Shown one piece after another: positions 53,749 to 62,595 of a stretch of DNA of 64,000 bases. A model generated the notes under the pieces. It was not told the origin of the DNA and did no database searches. It worked only from the letters and a program-made list of their open reading frames with translations. Source of the stretch: Maribacter thermophilus (lineage in GTDB: Bacteria; Bacteroidota; Bacteroidia; Flavobacteriales; Flavobacteriaceae); NCBI RefSeq assembly GCF_001020565.1, contig NZ_LDAS01000001.1:3310520-3374519 (forward strand). Direction: 5' to 3'. Each line of letters opens with the position of its first letter. Position 1 is the stretch's first letter. The translations under genes and the position numbers were made by a program.

Positions 53749-54048
53749 ATGAAAAAGTTATTTTTATTAGGAGCATTGGCAATAGGAAGTTTATCTATAA
53801 CTGCCCAAGAAGCAGATATGGCACAGGTGGATGAGACCATTGTTGTGACCGTAAGCGAATTTACAGAAATAGCAACTTCCGATCTTCCGGAGGCGGTTAG
53901 CAATGCGGTAGCAACGAACTACCCAACTGCTACCATAAACAAGGCCTATGTGAACGAAGAAAAACAGTATAAGTTGGAAGTATCCTTGGAAGACGGTACC
54001 CAAGGTACCCTATATGCCGATGAAGAAGGTAATTGGTTGGATATGTAA
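53749..54048 (+). CDS. Small secreted PepSY-like protein, paralog 3
   Basis: The 99-residue protein has a signal peptide (1-19, ending ITAQ) and a single PepSY-like unit: FTEIATSDLPEAVSNAVAT, then NYPTATINKAYVNEEKQYKL, and LYADEEGNWLDM at the C-terminus. It is closest to paralog 1. It is strongly acidic, as suits a periplasmic protein. It is followed by a 14-bp-stem terminator and then by the sigma-54 response regulator gene 177 bp downstream. The conserved upstream element and a sigma-54-like site point to control by that regulator (inference). Confidence 0.82.
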   Translation: MKKLFLLGALAIGSLSITAQEADMAQVDETIVVTVSEFTEIATSDLPEAVSNAVATNYPTATINKAYVNEEKQYKLEVSLEDGTQGTLYADEEGNWLDM

Positions 54049-54083
54049 AAGATAACTTGTTTGTATCACAAGTTGGTTTGGTC

Positions 54084-54114
54084 AGGAAGAGGTAGCATTA
54101 TGCTACCTCTTCCT
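54084..54114 (+). terminator. Hairpin terminator after PepSY-like gene 3
   Basis: A perfect 14-bp stem (AGGAAGAGGTAGCA with TGCTACCTCTTCCT) has a TTA loop. The T run is weak (ATTTATAT), so termination may be moderate. Confidence 0.75.
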
Positions 54115-54225
54115 ATTTATATATGATCTGTTCAAAGCACTATCTTTATGATAATTTTAGAACTTAAATAGCTGTCTTGTGCTATTTTTACATATATAAA
54201 ATCTTAAAGAATACGTAGGACTTTT

Positions 54226-55581
54226 ATGGCTAAAATCCTTATAGTTGAAGATGATACCTCTTTTGCCCAAATGCTATCCAAATTTTTGGATAAGAAAGGG
54301 TATGAAGTAACCCACAGTCCTACTGGATTGGATGGTGAAAAAAAAATTAAGGAATCTATCTTTGACCTTATCATTACAGATCTGCGACTTCCAGACTATG
54401 ACGGTATCAAATTAATATCGCAATCGAACCGTAAGGTTCCAATAATTGTTATGACCAGCTATGCTGAAGTTCCTACGGCCGTACTGGCCATGAAAGAAGG
54501 GGCATATGATTATATTTCTAAACCTTTTGCCCCTGACCAAATTTTGGACATAATCGAGAGTGCTCTCAATAAAAAAGAGGATATAACAGAAAAAAAGGAT
54601 AAAGTTCGAAATAACGGACCATCGAACTTATCTATAGAGGGCAATGAGGTTCTGGAAAAAGAAGAATTAAAGTTTATTAGTGAGGCTTCAGATAAATTAA
54701 AACAATATATCTCTTTGGTGGCCCCAACAAATATGTCGGTTTTAATTACCGGAGAGAGCGGTACGGGCAAGGAAGTGACCGCAAAATCTATCCATAACAA
54801 TAGTAAAAGAAAAGGCAAGGCCTTTATGGCCCTTGATTGTGGGGCCATTCCGAAAGAGTTGGCCGCCAGTGAATTTTTCGGACATTTAAAAGGTAGTTTT
54901 ACCGGTGCGATCTCAGACAAGATAGGTAGTTTCGAAGCGGCCAATGGCGGTACTTTGTTTTTAGATGAGGTAGGCAACCTTTCTTATGAAAACCAAGTAC
55001 AACTTTTAAGGGCCTTACAAGAGCGAAAAATAAAGCGTATAGGAAGCAATGCCGAAATTAAAGTCGATGTACGTATAATTTCTGCCACCAACGAGGATTT
55101 AAAATTGGCCGTGGAACGTGGAAGTTTTAGGGAAGATCTATATCACAGGTTGAACGAATTTTCGTTAAAAATACCTTCATTGGTAGATAGGCCTGAAGAT
55201 TTGCCCATATTTGCCGATCATTTTTTAAAAGTTTCCAATGAGAAATTGGGAAAACAAGTTGACGGTTTTTCCAATGAGGTATGGGACATATTCAAGTCTT
55301 ACAGTTGGCCGGGAAATATACGGCAGCTGCAAAATGTTGTTCAAAGGGCCGTTTTACTTTCCGAAAACGGAGATATACAGCCTTCTGCCTTACCTCCCGA
55401 TATTTTAGAACCATCGCAGAAGACAAGTTCTGTGAACATGACAAAGGAAGAGTTTGAAAAAGATCGGATAATAAAAGCATTAAAGCGAACCAATTACAAT
55501 AAATCTAAAGCTGCCAAACTACTGCAGATTACCAGAAAAACCTTGTATAATAGAATTGGTTATTACAAGTTGGATGTTTAA
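54226..55581 (+). CDS. Sigma-54-dependent response regulator (NtrC family)
   Basis: The 451-residue protein has a receiver domain (1-118) with Asp52 as phospho-acceptor (LIITDLRLPDYDG), the conserved Thr in MTSYAE and Lys99 in SKPF. The AAA+ domain (about 145-380) has Walker A GESGTGKE at 176-183 and the sigma-54-contacting loop GSFTGA at 223-228. The C-terminal Fis-type HTH (LKRTNYNKSKAAKLLQITRK in outline) binds DNA. It activates RpoN promoters. It is convergent with, and overlaps by 4 bp, a hybrid histidine kinase that is its likely partner. Targets probably include the adjacent PepSY-like genes. Confidence 0.95.
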   Translation: MAKILIVEDDTSFAQMLSKFLDKKGYEVTHSPTGLDGEKKIKESIFDLIITDLRLPDYDGIKLISQSNRKVPIIVMTSYAEVPTAVLAMKEGAYDYISKPFAPDQILDIIESALNKKEDITEKKDKVRNNGPSNLSIEGNEVLEKEELKFISEASDKLKQYISLVAPTNMSVLITGESGTGKEVTAKSIHNNSKRKGKAFMALDCGAIPKELAASEFFGHLKGSFTGAISDKIGSFEAANGGTLFLDEVGNLSYENQVQLLRALQERKIKRIGSNAEIKVDVRIISATNEDLKLAVERGSFREDLYHRLNEFSLKIPSLVDRPEDLPIFADHFLKVSNEKLGKQVDGFSNEVWDIFKSYSWPGNIRQLQNVVQRAVLLSENGDIQPSALPPDILEPSQKTSSVNMTKEEFEKDRIIKALKRTNYNKSKAAKLLQITRKTLYNRIGYYKLDV

Positions 55582-58034
55582 ATAATTCTTTCCCTTATTG
55601 CAGAAAGCAGTTTCTCCAATTTTTTACGTAAGATTAAAAAGTCAGATTTGATTTGTGACCACGAAGTATTTTCTAAAGTGGCAAGTTCAAATTCTACCAA
55701 GATAGGCACGCAACTTTCAATTGCCATTTGTCTAAACATAGGAAGCATTTTATGGGCGACCCTATTTAGTTCTTTAATGTTTTTTGTTTGTACCGATTTT
55801 TCTAGGTGTTCTTTATTTTCTTTAGTGTCAGTATAAAAAGTATGTAGCAATTCGTTGATAGCTTGTTCATCATCGCCCAAGAACAATTTTATTTGTGATA
55901 GGTTGTATAGGGTTGTTTCATCTTCACCTAAAAGGGAACCTTCTCTAATGCTTTCGCTTTGAACATTGTATTCCTTAAAAAAGGAAAAGATGAGATCTAA
56001 GATTTCTCGTTTCGAAAATGGTTTTCTTATAACGCCTGCGAACCCTAGGGAAACAAAATGATCTTTGGGAAAATCTCTTCTGCCGGTCATGGCAATAATG
56101 GGTTGTTGTAGAAAATGGCCGTAATCAAGATTCAATAAGCTTTTTACAACATCGAATCCAGAAGCATTTGGCATTTCTATGTCGGTCAAGACAATATCAT
56201 ATTTTAGCGGCGTGTCTTTCCTTATTTTTTCAAAATCTGAATACAGAATAGTGTCAATATTTGCTGTTTTCATCATTTCTCCCAACATGTGCAAAAAGGC
56301 GGGGTCATCATCAATTACCAATATTTTTAGGGGTTTGTTGGGTAGGTTTAAAGCGGGCTTCTTTTTTTGCAATATTGTTTCGGAAGAAAACAGCATCGGG
56401 AGCTCTAAAGTAAAAGAACTTCCCTGGGCCACTTCGCTCTCCAAGGTTATCGTGCCACCTAAGAGTTCTGTCAGTTTTTTTGATATCGTCAACCCTAGAC
56501 CGTAGCCCCCATATCTTTTTATGTCTTGGTCTTTTGCCTGGGTAAACTCGTTAAAGATAAGTTGCTGCTCTTCTGGTGAAATACCAATACCGGTATCAGA
56601 TACCGTAATTTTGACCTTGGTGGTGTGCGGGCCTTTCGATACTAATGAAGCTTTTAAAATTACACTCCCCTCTTTTGTAAATTTATAGGCATTTCCTAAA
56701 AGATTAGATACAATTTGACGTATGCGCAATGGGTCGTTGATCATTGGTTTTTTTAAGGCGTCATCAATATAGGTCTTGGTGGTTACCTTGCCGTTGTTTT
56801 GAGTGGTTTCAAAATCTTTGACCGTTTCATGCAATAGGTCGAATAAAGAAAAAGAGGTTTTTTCAGGTACCATTTTACCCGCTTCCAATTGTGAAAAGTC
56901 CAAAAGGTCGTTTACGAGGTTGTTCACGTAATCCGTGGCCGATTTTATATGCGAAAGATGCTGCGCCTGCTTAGGGGTAATCTTCGAGTTTTCTAAAAGA
57001 TCGGTATAACCTGTTATGGCATTTAAAGGAGTTCTTAGGTCATGACTTACCGTGCCTATCAGCTGTTCCCTGCTTTTTAATAATGTTTCGGAATATTTCT
57101 TTTCTTTTTCAAGTTTTTTACGAAATAGGTTAGCTTTCCAGAAATCTCTATTAAGGATAAAAATAAAAATACCGACCACTAAGAAACCTAGTAAGGCCGC
57201 TATGATGGCCAAACGGATACTTCTTTTAAGGGCAGCTTCTCTTTTTATGTTTTCGTCTATAGTGTTCATTATAATTTCTTGCTCGAACGAAGACAGTATA
57301 CTTCTTAGTTGCTGTGATAGCTCCATATCTGTCTTGTTAATGGCAATTTCTCTGGCCGCTAGCGAGTTTACGTTTATGGTGTTCTCTTTTTGTACTTCTT
57401 TGAGCAAGGCTTTTGAGGCTTGTAGAACGCTATCGGCCTTAACGGCATTTTGTCCGTCCGATTCTTCTGGTGGAATATTTTCATTAAGGTATTGCGCCAG
57501 TTTTTTTATTACATCTTGGGCCTTGGGCGAAAGGTCTTTAAAATTTGGGGATATACCTTCAGGGGTAATTACACCTAGCGATTTTTCTAACTTATCAAAT
57601 TTGTTTAAGGCTTGATCTATAGCGGCACTGGTTTGATCTTGGGTTTTTAGTTTTCTAAGCACACTGTTATTATCTACCTTTTTCTGCAGAAGTATTTTTA
57701 AACTATCTAAAAGGTTCTTTTGATATTCGTTTTTCGTAGCGGTCTTAAGTTGTTTAATATCCTCGTAAATAGAGTCTATTTTTGTAACGTAACTGTCAAA
57801 ATCCCTTCTTTTTTTTGATTGTAGGGCGTGTTTAGATAGGCCTTCCGCCTCGTACAATTGGGTCAATAGTGAACCGGTCTTTAATAACTTTGAATCGTTT
57901 TCGCCGATGAGGTCCTTTGTGAGGTACCTGCCTATTTCCGAATAGATATAAAAGGCGGCTATACCGGCCAATATCAGTAGCAATAGGTAGCTTATAATGA
58001 TTTTGAGGGTAAACTTGTTTTTAGGTTTTTCCAT
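55578..58034 (-). CDS. Hybrid histidine kinase with receiver and Hpt domains
   Basis: The 818-residue membrane kinase has two transmembrane helices (about 11-31 and 276-294). Between them is a ~240-residue periplasmic sensor, mostly helical, of no recognised family. A HisKA domain with His331 (VSHDLRTPLNAITGY) and a HATPase_c domain (about 430-550: DTGIGI, YGGYGLGLTISKKL) follow. The receiver has Asp618 (IVLTDIEMPNASG) and Lys671, and a C-terminal Hpt domain has His761 (RVAHKMLPMF). A four-step phosphorelay to the convergent NtrC-type regulator is likely. The genes overlap tail to tail by 4 bp. Confidence 0.94.
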   Translation of the reverse strand: MEKPKNKFTLKIIISYLLLLILAGIAAFYIYSEIGRYLTKDLIGENDSKLLKTGSLLTQLYEAEGLSKHALQSKKRRDFDSYVTKIDSIYEDIKQLKTATKNEYQKNLLDSLKILLQKKVDNNSVLRKLKTQDQTSAAIDQALNKFDKLEKSLGVITPEGISPNFKDLSPKAQDVIKKLAQYLNENIPPEESDGQNAVKADSVLQASKALLKEVQKENTINVNSLAAREIAINKTDMELSQQLRSILSSFEQEIIMNTIDENIKREAALKRSIRLAIIAALLGFLVVGIFIFILNRDFWKANLFRKKLEKEKKYSETLLKSREQLIGTVSHDLRTPLNAITGYTDLLENSKITPKQAQHLSHIKSATDYVNNLVNDLLDFSQLEAGKMVPEKTSFSLFDLLHETVKDFETTQNNGKVTTKTYIDDALKKPMINDPLRIRQIVSNLLGNAYKFTKEGSVILKASLVSKGPHTTKVKITVSDTGIGISPEEQQLIFNEFTQAKDQDIKRYGGYGLGLTISKKLTELLGGTITLESEVAQGSSFTLELPMLFSSETILQKKKPALNLPNKPLKILVIDDDPAFLHMLGEMMKTANIDTILYSDFEKIRKDTPLKYDIVLTDIEMPNASGFDVVKSLLNLDYGHFLQQPIIAMTGRRDFPKDHFVSLGFAGVIRKPFSKREILDLIFSFFKEYNVQSESIREGSLLGEDETTLYNLSQIKLFLGDDEQAINELLHTFYTDTKENKEHLEKSVQTKNIKELNRVAHKMLPMFRQMAIESCVPILVEFELATLENTSWSQIKSDFLILRKKLEKLLSAIRERII

Positions 58035-58346
58035 TGGTAATATGTACGTATTATAGGGTGTTTATAGTTTTAATACGGTGTTAAATGTTTTGTTTGGCGG
58101 GGATGGTTACTTTTTCATTTTTCTATTGTGGGATAAATTTTCGTGTCTTACATTTGCGCCATCTCAAAGGGGTGCCGATTCTTGAACTATCGAGAAGAAG
58201 CTGAGATTATACCCAATGAACCTGGGCGGGTAATGCCGCCAAGGGAAGGCGAAAGCTATAATTTGGAATTTCTACGTCCTTAGATGGGCAAAAATCAATT
58301 TTTAACTTAGAATAATAGCCCCTTTTATTCGTAACATTTATTACGG
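58035..58346. other. 312-bp intergenic leader containing a TPP riboswitch
   Basis: The gap between the hybrid kinase start and the TonB receptor start carries the kinase promoter region (no clear consensus seen), the riboswitch at 58153-58254, and a 92-bp region to the receptor ATG. No ORF is seen. Confidence 0.8.
58153..58254 (+). ncRNA. TPP riboswitch (THI element)
   Basis: The conserved THI-box blocks occur in order: GGGGTGCC (58169-58176), GCTGAGA (58200-58206), ATACCC, GAACCTG, GGTAATGCCGCC and AAGGGA. P1 can form between TTTGCGCC (58153-58160) and GGCGAAA (58248-58254) with one bulge. It senses thiamine pyrophosphate and represses the downstream TonB receptor gene. A CCCCTTTT at 58319-58326 near the start could pair with AAAGGGG at 58166-58172 as an alternative structure. 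Confidence 0.95.
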
Positions 58347-60557
58347 ATGAAAACTATTTTCACAATTTCTGTTGCCTTTCTGGTAACAATGGGTCTTAGG
58401 GCCCAACAACCAACAGATTCCTTGGAAGGAAAAAAAGTAGTACTTGATGAGGTCTTTGTCTCTGCGGTACGTGTAACCAAAGAGTCTCCCGTTACCTTTT
58501 CGAACCTAACAAAAGAAGAGGTCAAAACAAGAAACTTAGGACAGGATATTCCTGTTTTAATGAGTTTTATGCCCTCTGTAGTAACTACTACAGATGCCGG
58601 TGCCGGTGTGGGTTACACTAGCATAAGGGTGCGTGGCAGCGATGCTACTCGGGTAAACGTGACCATTAACGGCATACCTTATAACGATGCGGAATCGCAA
58701 GGCACCTTTTGGGTGAACATGCCAGATTTCGCCTCTTCTACCGAGAGCTTGCAATTGCAGAGAGGTGTAGGTACTTCTACCAACGGAGCAGGTGCTTTTG
58801 GGGCCAGTCTCAACTTGTTGACCGATGGCTTTTCTGAAGATCCCTATGCGCAGATTTCGTCTTCTATAGGAAGCTTTAATACGTTTAAGAACAACTTTAA
58901 ATTTAGCACCGGGCTGTTGAACGATCATGTAGAGATTTCTGGAAGACTTTCTAGAATCATATCCGATGGTTATATTGATAGGGCATCATCGGATTTGGAT
59001 TCCTATTTTTTACAAGGTGCCTATAAAGATGACAATACACTCGTTAAAGCATTGTTTTTTGGAGGGCATGAAGTTACCTATCAAGCATGGTACGGAACGC
59101 CATTGGCGAGAATTAACAATGATGAGGCAGGTATAGAAAAGTTCATTGCTGACAATTACTTATCGGAATCCGAGGCAGAGAACCTACGTAATTCCGATAG
59201 GCGCTATAATTATTATACCTACGATAACGAGGTAGACGATTATAAGCAAAACCATGCGCAATTGCTCTGGAACCAAGAGATTTCAAATAACTGGAGTACC
59301 AATATAGCATTGCATTATACTCATGGACGAGGGTTTTTTGAGCAGTATAGGGAAGATGATGATTTTAGCACCTATAATTTTGAGCCTATAGTGGTAAATG
59401 GCGAAGAAGTGAATACCACAGATTTGATCCGTAGAAGATGGTTGGTCAACGATTTCTATGGTACGGTATTTTCAGCCAATTATAAAAAAGATAAACTAGA
59501 TCTTATTTTTGGGGGCGGTTATAACAAATATGAAGGCGATCATTTTGGAGAGGTAATCTGGGCTCGTTATGCCAGTAATAGCGAGTATAGAGATCGCTAT
59601 TACGATGACAACTCTACAAAAACCGATTTTAATATATACGCCAAGGCCAATTACAATTTAAATAGTAAATGGTCACTTTATGGAGACTTACAATATAGGA
59701 CCATTGGTTATTCTGCCAACGGAGAAGAGACGGGTTTGGTCGATGATACTTTTGACTTTTTTAACCCAAAGGCGGGCATAACCTATGATTTAAACACCAA
59801 CAACAATCTTTATCTGTCGTTTGCGGTTGCCAATAGGGAGCCTAATAGAAACGATTATGAAAATGGCAACCCAAAGCCGGAAAAACTTAATGATTGGGAG
59901 TTGGGCTGGAGATATGTTTCTGCAGATGTGCAGGTAAATACCAATGTGTATTACATGAACTATAAAGATCAGTTGGTCTTGACCGGCGAGTTAAATGATG
60001 TAGGGGCTCCCTTGAGGGCCAACGTAGGCGATAGCTATAGATTAGGATTAGAGGTAGACGCACAAGTAGCTCTGGGCGATAAATTTTTGTGGCGACCTAA
60101 TATGGCTCTAAGCACCAATAAGAACAAAGATTTTGTTTTTCAAAGAGATGGTGTCTTAGAAGATTTAGGGGAGACCAATATTTCTTTTTCGCCAGAAGTC
60201 ATTATTGGAAATATTATTACCTATAACCCCACACAAAACCTTCAGGTGTCCTTGTTATCTAAATATGTGGGCAAACAATATATGGGCAATATAGATTCGG
60301 AAGCTTCTATTTTAGATGCATATTCACAAACCGACCTGAATTTTCAATATGAAATGCCATGTAATGGGTTTTTAAAGAGTATTGTGTTTTCTGGCTTGTT
60401 GAACAATATATTCGATGCCAAATTTGAATCGAATGGATATTTTTACACCTATGACGACGATTACTCTAATCCTGGGGTAATTACCACCATAGAGGGGGCG
60501 GGATACTATCCTCAGGCGGGTATCAACTTTTTGTTGGGAGCCACCTTAAACTTCTAA
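58347..60557 (+). CDS. TonB-dependent receptor under TPP riboswitch control (predicted thiamine importer)
   Basis: The 736-residue protein has a signal peptide (1-19), no carboxypeptidase-like domain, a plug with VFVSAVRVTKESPVTF (near 37) and the IRVRGSDATRVNVTINGIPY segment, and a barrel ending FLLGATLNF. The upstream TPP riboswitch gives the substrate with some certainty: thiamine or a phosphorylated or precursor form. No thi genes are adjacent. The pnuC gene at 49390, with its thiamine-binding-like neighbour, may supply the inner-membrane step. A long hairpin terminator follows the stop. Confidence 0.92.
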   Translation: MKTIFTISVAFLVTMGLRAQQPTDSLEGKKVVLDEVFVSAVRVTKESPVTFSNLTKEEVKTRNLGQDIPVLMSFMPSVVTTTDAGAGVGYTSIRVRGSDATRVNVTINGIPYNDAESQGTFWVNMPDFASSTESLQLQRGVGTSTNGAGAFGASLNLLTDGFSEDPYAQISSSIGSFNTFKNNFKFSTGLLNDHVEISGRLSRIISDGYIDRASSDLDSYFLQGAYKDDNTLVKALFFGGHEVTYQAWYGTPLARINNDEAGIEKFIADNYLSESEAENLRNSDRRYNYYTYDNEVDDYKQNHAQLLWNQEISNNWSTNIALHYTHGRGFFEQYREDDDFSTYNFEPIVVNGEEVNTTDLIRRRWLVNDFYGTVFSANYKKDKLDLIFGGGYNKYEGDHFGEVIWARYASNSEYRDRYYDDNSTKTDFNIYAKANYNLNSKWSLYGDLQYRTIGYSANGEETGLVDDTFDFFNPKAGITYDLNTNNNLYLSFAVANREPNRNDYENGNPKPEKLNDWELGWRYVSADVQVNTNVYYMNYKDQLVLTGELNDVGAPLRANVGDSYRLGLEVDAQVALGDKFLWRPNMALSTNKNKDFVFQRDGVLEDLGETNISFSPEVIIGNIITYNPTQNLQVSLLSKYVGKQYMGNIDSEASILDAYSQTDLNFQYEMPCNGFLKSIVFSGLLNNIFDAKFESNGYFYTYDDDYSNPGVITTIEGAGYYPQAGINFLLGATLNF

Positions 60558-60576
60558 ATAAAGACTTTGTGTGCTG

Positions 60577-60628
60577 AGCAAGAACCTATGATTTATAATT
60601 ATTTAAATTATGGGTTCTTGCTTTTTTA
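60577..60628 (+). terminator. Terminator after the thiamine TonB receptor
   Basis: AGCAAGAACC pairs with GGTTCTTGCT across an AT-rich loop that can fold further. Six T follow. It starts 20 bp after the stop. Confidence 0.8.
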
Positions 60629-60723
60629 TGAGCCATTCTGTGTAGTTTCTTTAAACCGTTTCAGAGGTTCAATCCGAGAGAGATAGCTATACTAAGAAAC
60701 AGAAAATGGTATAGAGCTAAACC

Positions 60724-61170
60724 TTAATTAGATACGGTTACACTGCTACCATTAAAACTTGCCCTGTATTCTAACATGTCATAATAACGCGTGTCGCCAT
60801 CATCGTCATCGGGCCTATTTAGTAACTGGCCTGTAAATAAACTATATTGGTAATCTTCACATGCGCATGTTACCAACTGCCCGTCCAAAATCATTGTAGA
60901 GCAATCGTTGGGCACATGATTGGGGCAACTTGCTTCAAAGGCCCTAAATTGATCAAAGCCGACATTGATTATGAACACACCACGTAAACCAACACCTTGT
61001 GTAGGTACCCAAACAGCACTCCCCGTGTTACTTAAAGGGCTATAGGTGGGTAAGTTCAGGTTGGCATCGAAACGAAAATTAATTTCCTGTAAGAACGGGT
61101 TTCTATTGGAGCTATCGTTGCTGCAGGCACATATATTCAATAAAAGCAAAATAGCATATATACGTCTCAT
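60724..61170 (-). CDS. Lipoprotein with degenerate Rieske-like fold
   Basis: The ATG at 61170 gives 148 residues (an ATG at 61176 adds two). A lipoprotein-type signal ends ICAC. The mature part resembles small Rieske-fold proteins: FEASCPNHVPNDCS (near 81), then VTCACEDYQYSLFTGQLL. A true Rieske centre needs C-x-H and C-x-x-H. Here the first box is C-P-N-H and the second is C-A-C-E-D, with the histidine missing, so a [2Fe-2S] cluster is unlikely. It may be a structural relative. It is transcribed alone. The frame stays open for 20 codons after the stop, encoding a hydrophobic stretch. Confidence 0.65.
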   Translation of the reverse strand: MRRIYAILLLLNICACSNDSSNRNPFLQEINFRFDANLNLPTYSPLSNTGSAVWVPTQGVGLRGVFIINVGFDQFRAFEASCPNHVPNDCSTMILDGQLVTCACEDYQYSLFTGQLLNRPDDDDGDTRYYDMLEYRASFNGSSVTVSN

Positions 61171-61305
61171 AATCAATTGTCGTTTGTTATTTTTTGATAG
61201 GCAAATGTGCGTAAAATTATATATATTTGTGTTAAATCCTCTCTAAAAAAAGTCATGTAAAGTGGCTATTTAAGAGGATTTTGCTATTTATAAAACGATG
61301 ACACT

Positions 61306-61782
61306 ATGAGTAACGTATCATATTATACAGCAGAGGGTTTAAAAAAACTGAAAGAAGAATTAAATTATTTAAGGGATGTTGAGCGCCCAAAGGCTTCACA
61401 GGCTATAGCAGAAGCCCGTGATAAGGGAGATTTATCTGAAAATGCCGAATACGATGCGGCCAAAGAGGCCCAAGGTTTGTTGGAAATGAAAATTTCTAAA
61501 ATGGAAGAAACCTTGGCCAATGCCCGTTTAATAGATGAGTCTCAGTTAGATACATCAAAGGTTCTTGTGCTATCTACGGTAAGGTTAAAGAATCAGAATA
61601 ACGGAATGGAGATGAAATATACTTTAGTGGCCGAAAGTGAGGCAGACCTAAAATCAGGAAAAATTTCCGTTAGCTCACCTATAGGAAAAGGATTGCTTGG
61701 CAAAAGTGTGGGCGATGTGGCAGAAATTAAGGTTCCAAATGGTACTTTAAAATTTGAAATTCTAGAAATTACCAGAGAGTAG
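61306..61782 (+). CDS. greA: Transcription elongation factor GreA
   Basis: GreA rescues backtracked RNA polymerase by stimulating transcript cleavage. The 158-residue protein has the N-terminal coiled coil (LKKLKEELNYLRDVERPKAS in outline) with the acidic tip DLSENAEYDAAKEAQ, which carries the two catalytic carboxylates. The C-terminal FKBP-like domain includes SPIGKGLLGKSVGD. A -7-like TATATTTG lies at 61222-61229, about 77 bp upstream. The best TTG is 25 bp away from it, somewhat long. A terminator follows. Confidence 0.97.
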   Translation: MSNVSYYTAEGLKKLKEELNYLRDVERPKASQAIAEARDKGDLSENAEYDAAKEAQGLLEMKISKMEETLANARLIDESQLDTSKVLVLSTVRLKNQNNGMEMKYTLVAESEADLKSGKISVSSPIGKGLLGKSVGDVAEIKVPNGTLKFEILEITRE

Positions 61783-61805
61783 TTATTAGATAATTAACTA
61801 ATTTT

Positions 61806-61843
61806 AATCTCATCATTCAATTTGTTTTGATGGGATTTTTTTT
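61806..61843 (+). terminator. Intrinsic terminator after greA
   Basis: AATCTCATCA pairs with TGATGGGATT (one G-U or mismatch), with a 12-nt loop and a T run of about eight. It lies 24 bp past the stop. Confidence 0.8.
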
Positions 61844-61857
61844 AAATATATAAGACC

Positions 61858-62247
61858 ATGGCAACCATTTTTACCAAAATAATCGCAGGGGAAATACCTT
61901 GTTATAAAGTAGCTGAAGACGATAATTTTTTGGCTTTTCTCGATATTAATCCTAATGCCAAAGGGCATACGCTCTGTATTCCGAAAAAGGAGGTGGATAA
62001 ACTTTTGGATTTGGATGAAGGCACATATAGTGGCTTAATGAGCTTTTCCAGAAAAGTGGGGAAAGCTATAGAAGAAGCTATAGACTGTAATAGGGTCGGT
62101 ATGGCCGTAATCGGGTTAGAGGTGCCGCATGTGCATGTACATCTAATTCCTTTGAACAGTATGAAAGATGCTACCTTTCAATCAAAGGTACAGTTGTCGG
62201 ATGCCGAATTTAAAGAGATAGCTTCGAAAATTAGCGCTAAACTTTAA
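61858..62247 (+). CDS. HIT family protein (Hint-type nucleotide hydrolase)
   Basis: The 129-residue cytosolic protein has FTKIIAGEIPCYKVAEDD (in outline, 5-22), DINPNAKGHTLCIPK and the histidine triad HVHVHLIP at 91-98, with His91, His93 and His95. HIT proteins of this branch hydrolyse adenosine phosphoramidates and similar AMP-linked compounds. It is separated from greA by a terminator. Its 3' end overlaps the convergent zinc-ribbon gene by 11 bp. Confidence 0.95.
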   Translation: MATIFTKIIAGEIPCYKVAEDDNFLAFLDINPNAKGHTLCIPKKEVDKLLDLDEGTYSGLMSFSRKVGKAIEEAIDCNRVGMAVIGLEVPHVHVHLIPLNSMKDATFQSKVQLSDAEFKEIASKISAKL

Positions 62248-62593
62248 TAGTGCCTCCCAAGTAAAAATATACACCGGTAGCTACTAGGGCGATAATTAGC
62301 AGTAGTAGTATATAGAACAAAAAAGTTGGGCGCGTAGATTTTTTTTCGGGCACTACGGTCTTTTGGTAATAGTCGAACATTCGTTCTATATCATCTGTCC
62401 ATTTTACTGGATAGATCATAGAGCTACATTTTCTACAAACGATCTGATTGGTTATTTCGTTGGTAGTTTTATGGAAAAAAGGCCCATAACTGTGTTTTTG
62501 ATAAAAGGTAAGCTTTAGGTCTTGATTAAAGCACTCGGGACAATTGTTCTTTAGGTCCGCTTCTTTGATTATAACCAGTTTTTCCTTTGCCAT
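62237..62593 (-). CDS. Tail-anchored protein with zinc-ribbon-like cysteines
   Basis: The 118-residue protein has Cys18-x-x-Cys21 (NCPECFN) and a later Cys-x-x-Cys (CRKCSSMIYPVKW), forming a likely zinc ribbon. It ends with one hydrophobic helix (about 92-112) and a short external tail. I do not recognise the family. It is translated 2 bp after the histidine kinase gene on the same strand, so the two are coupled. It may be an accessory membrane protein of the kinase. The 3' end overlaps the HIT gene. Confidence 0.7.
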   Translation of the reverse strand: MAKEKLVIIKEADLKNNCPECFNQDLKLTFYQKHSYGPFFHKTTNEITNQIVCRKCSSMIYPVKWTDDIERMFDYYQKTVVPEKKSTRPTFLFYILLLLIIALVATGVYFYLGGTIKV

Positions 62594-62595
62594 AA

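Noticed and set aside
57052-57615. Long open frame (187 codons) antisense to the hybrid histidine kinase
   Set aside because: It lies wholly within the kinase gene on the opposite strand, has low-complexity Ser/Phe-rich sequence typical of antisense frames, and shows no domain or plausible ribosome site.
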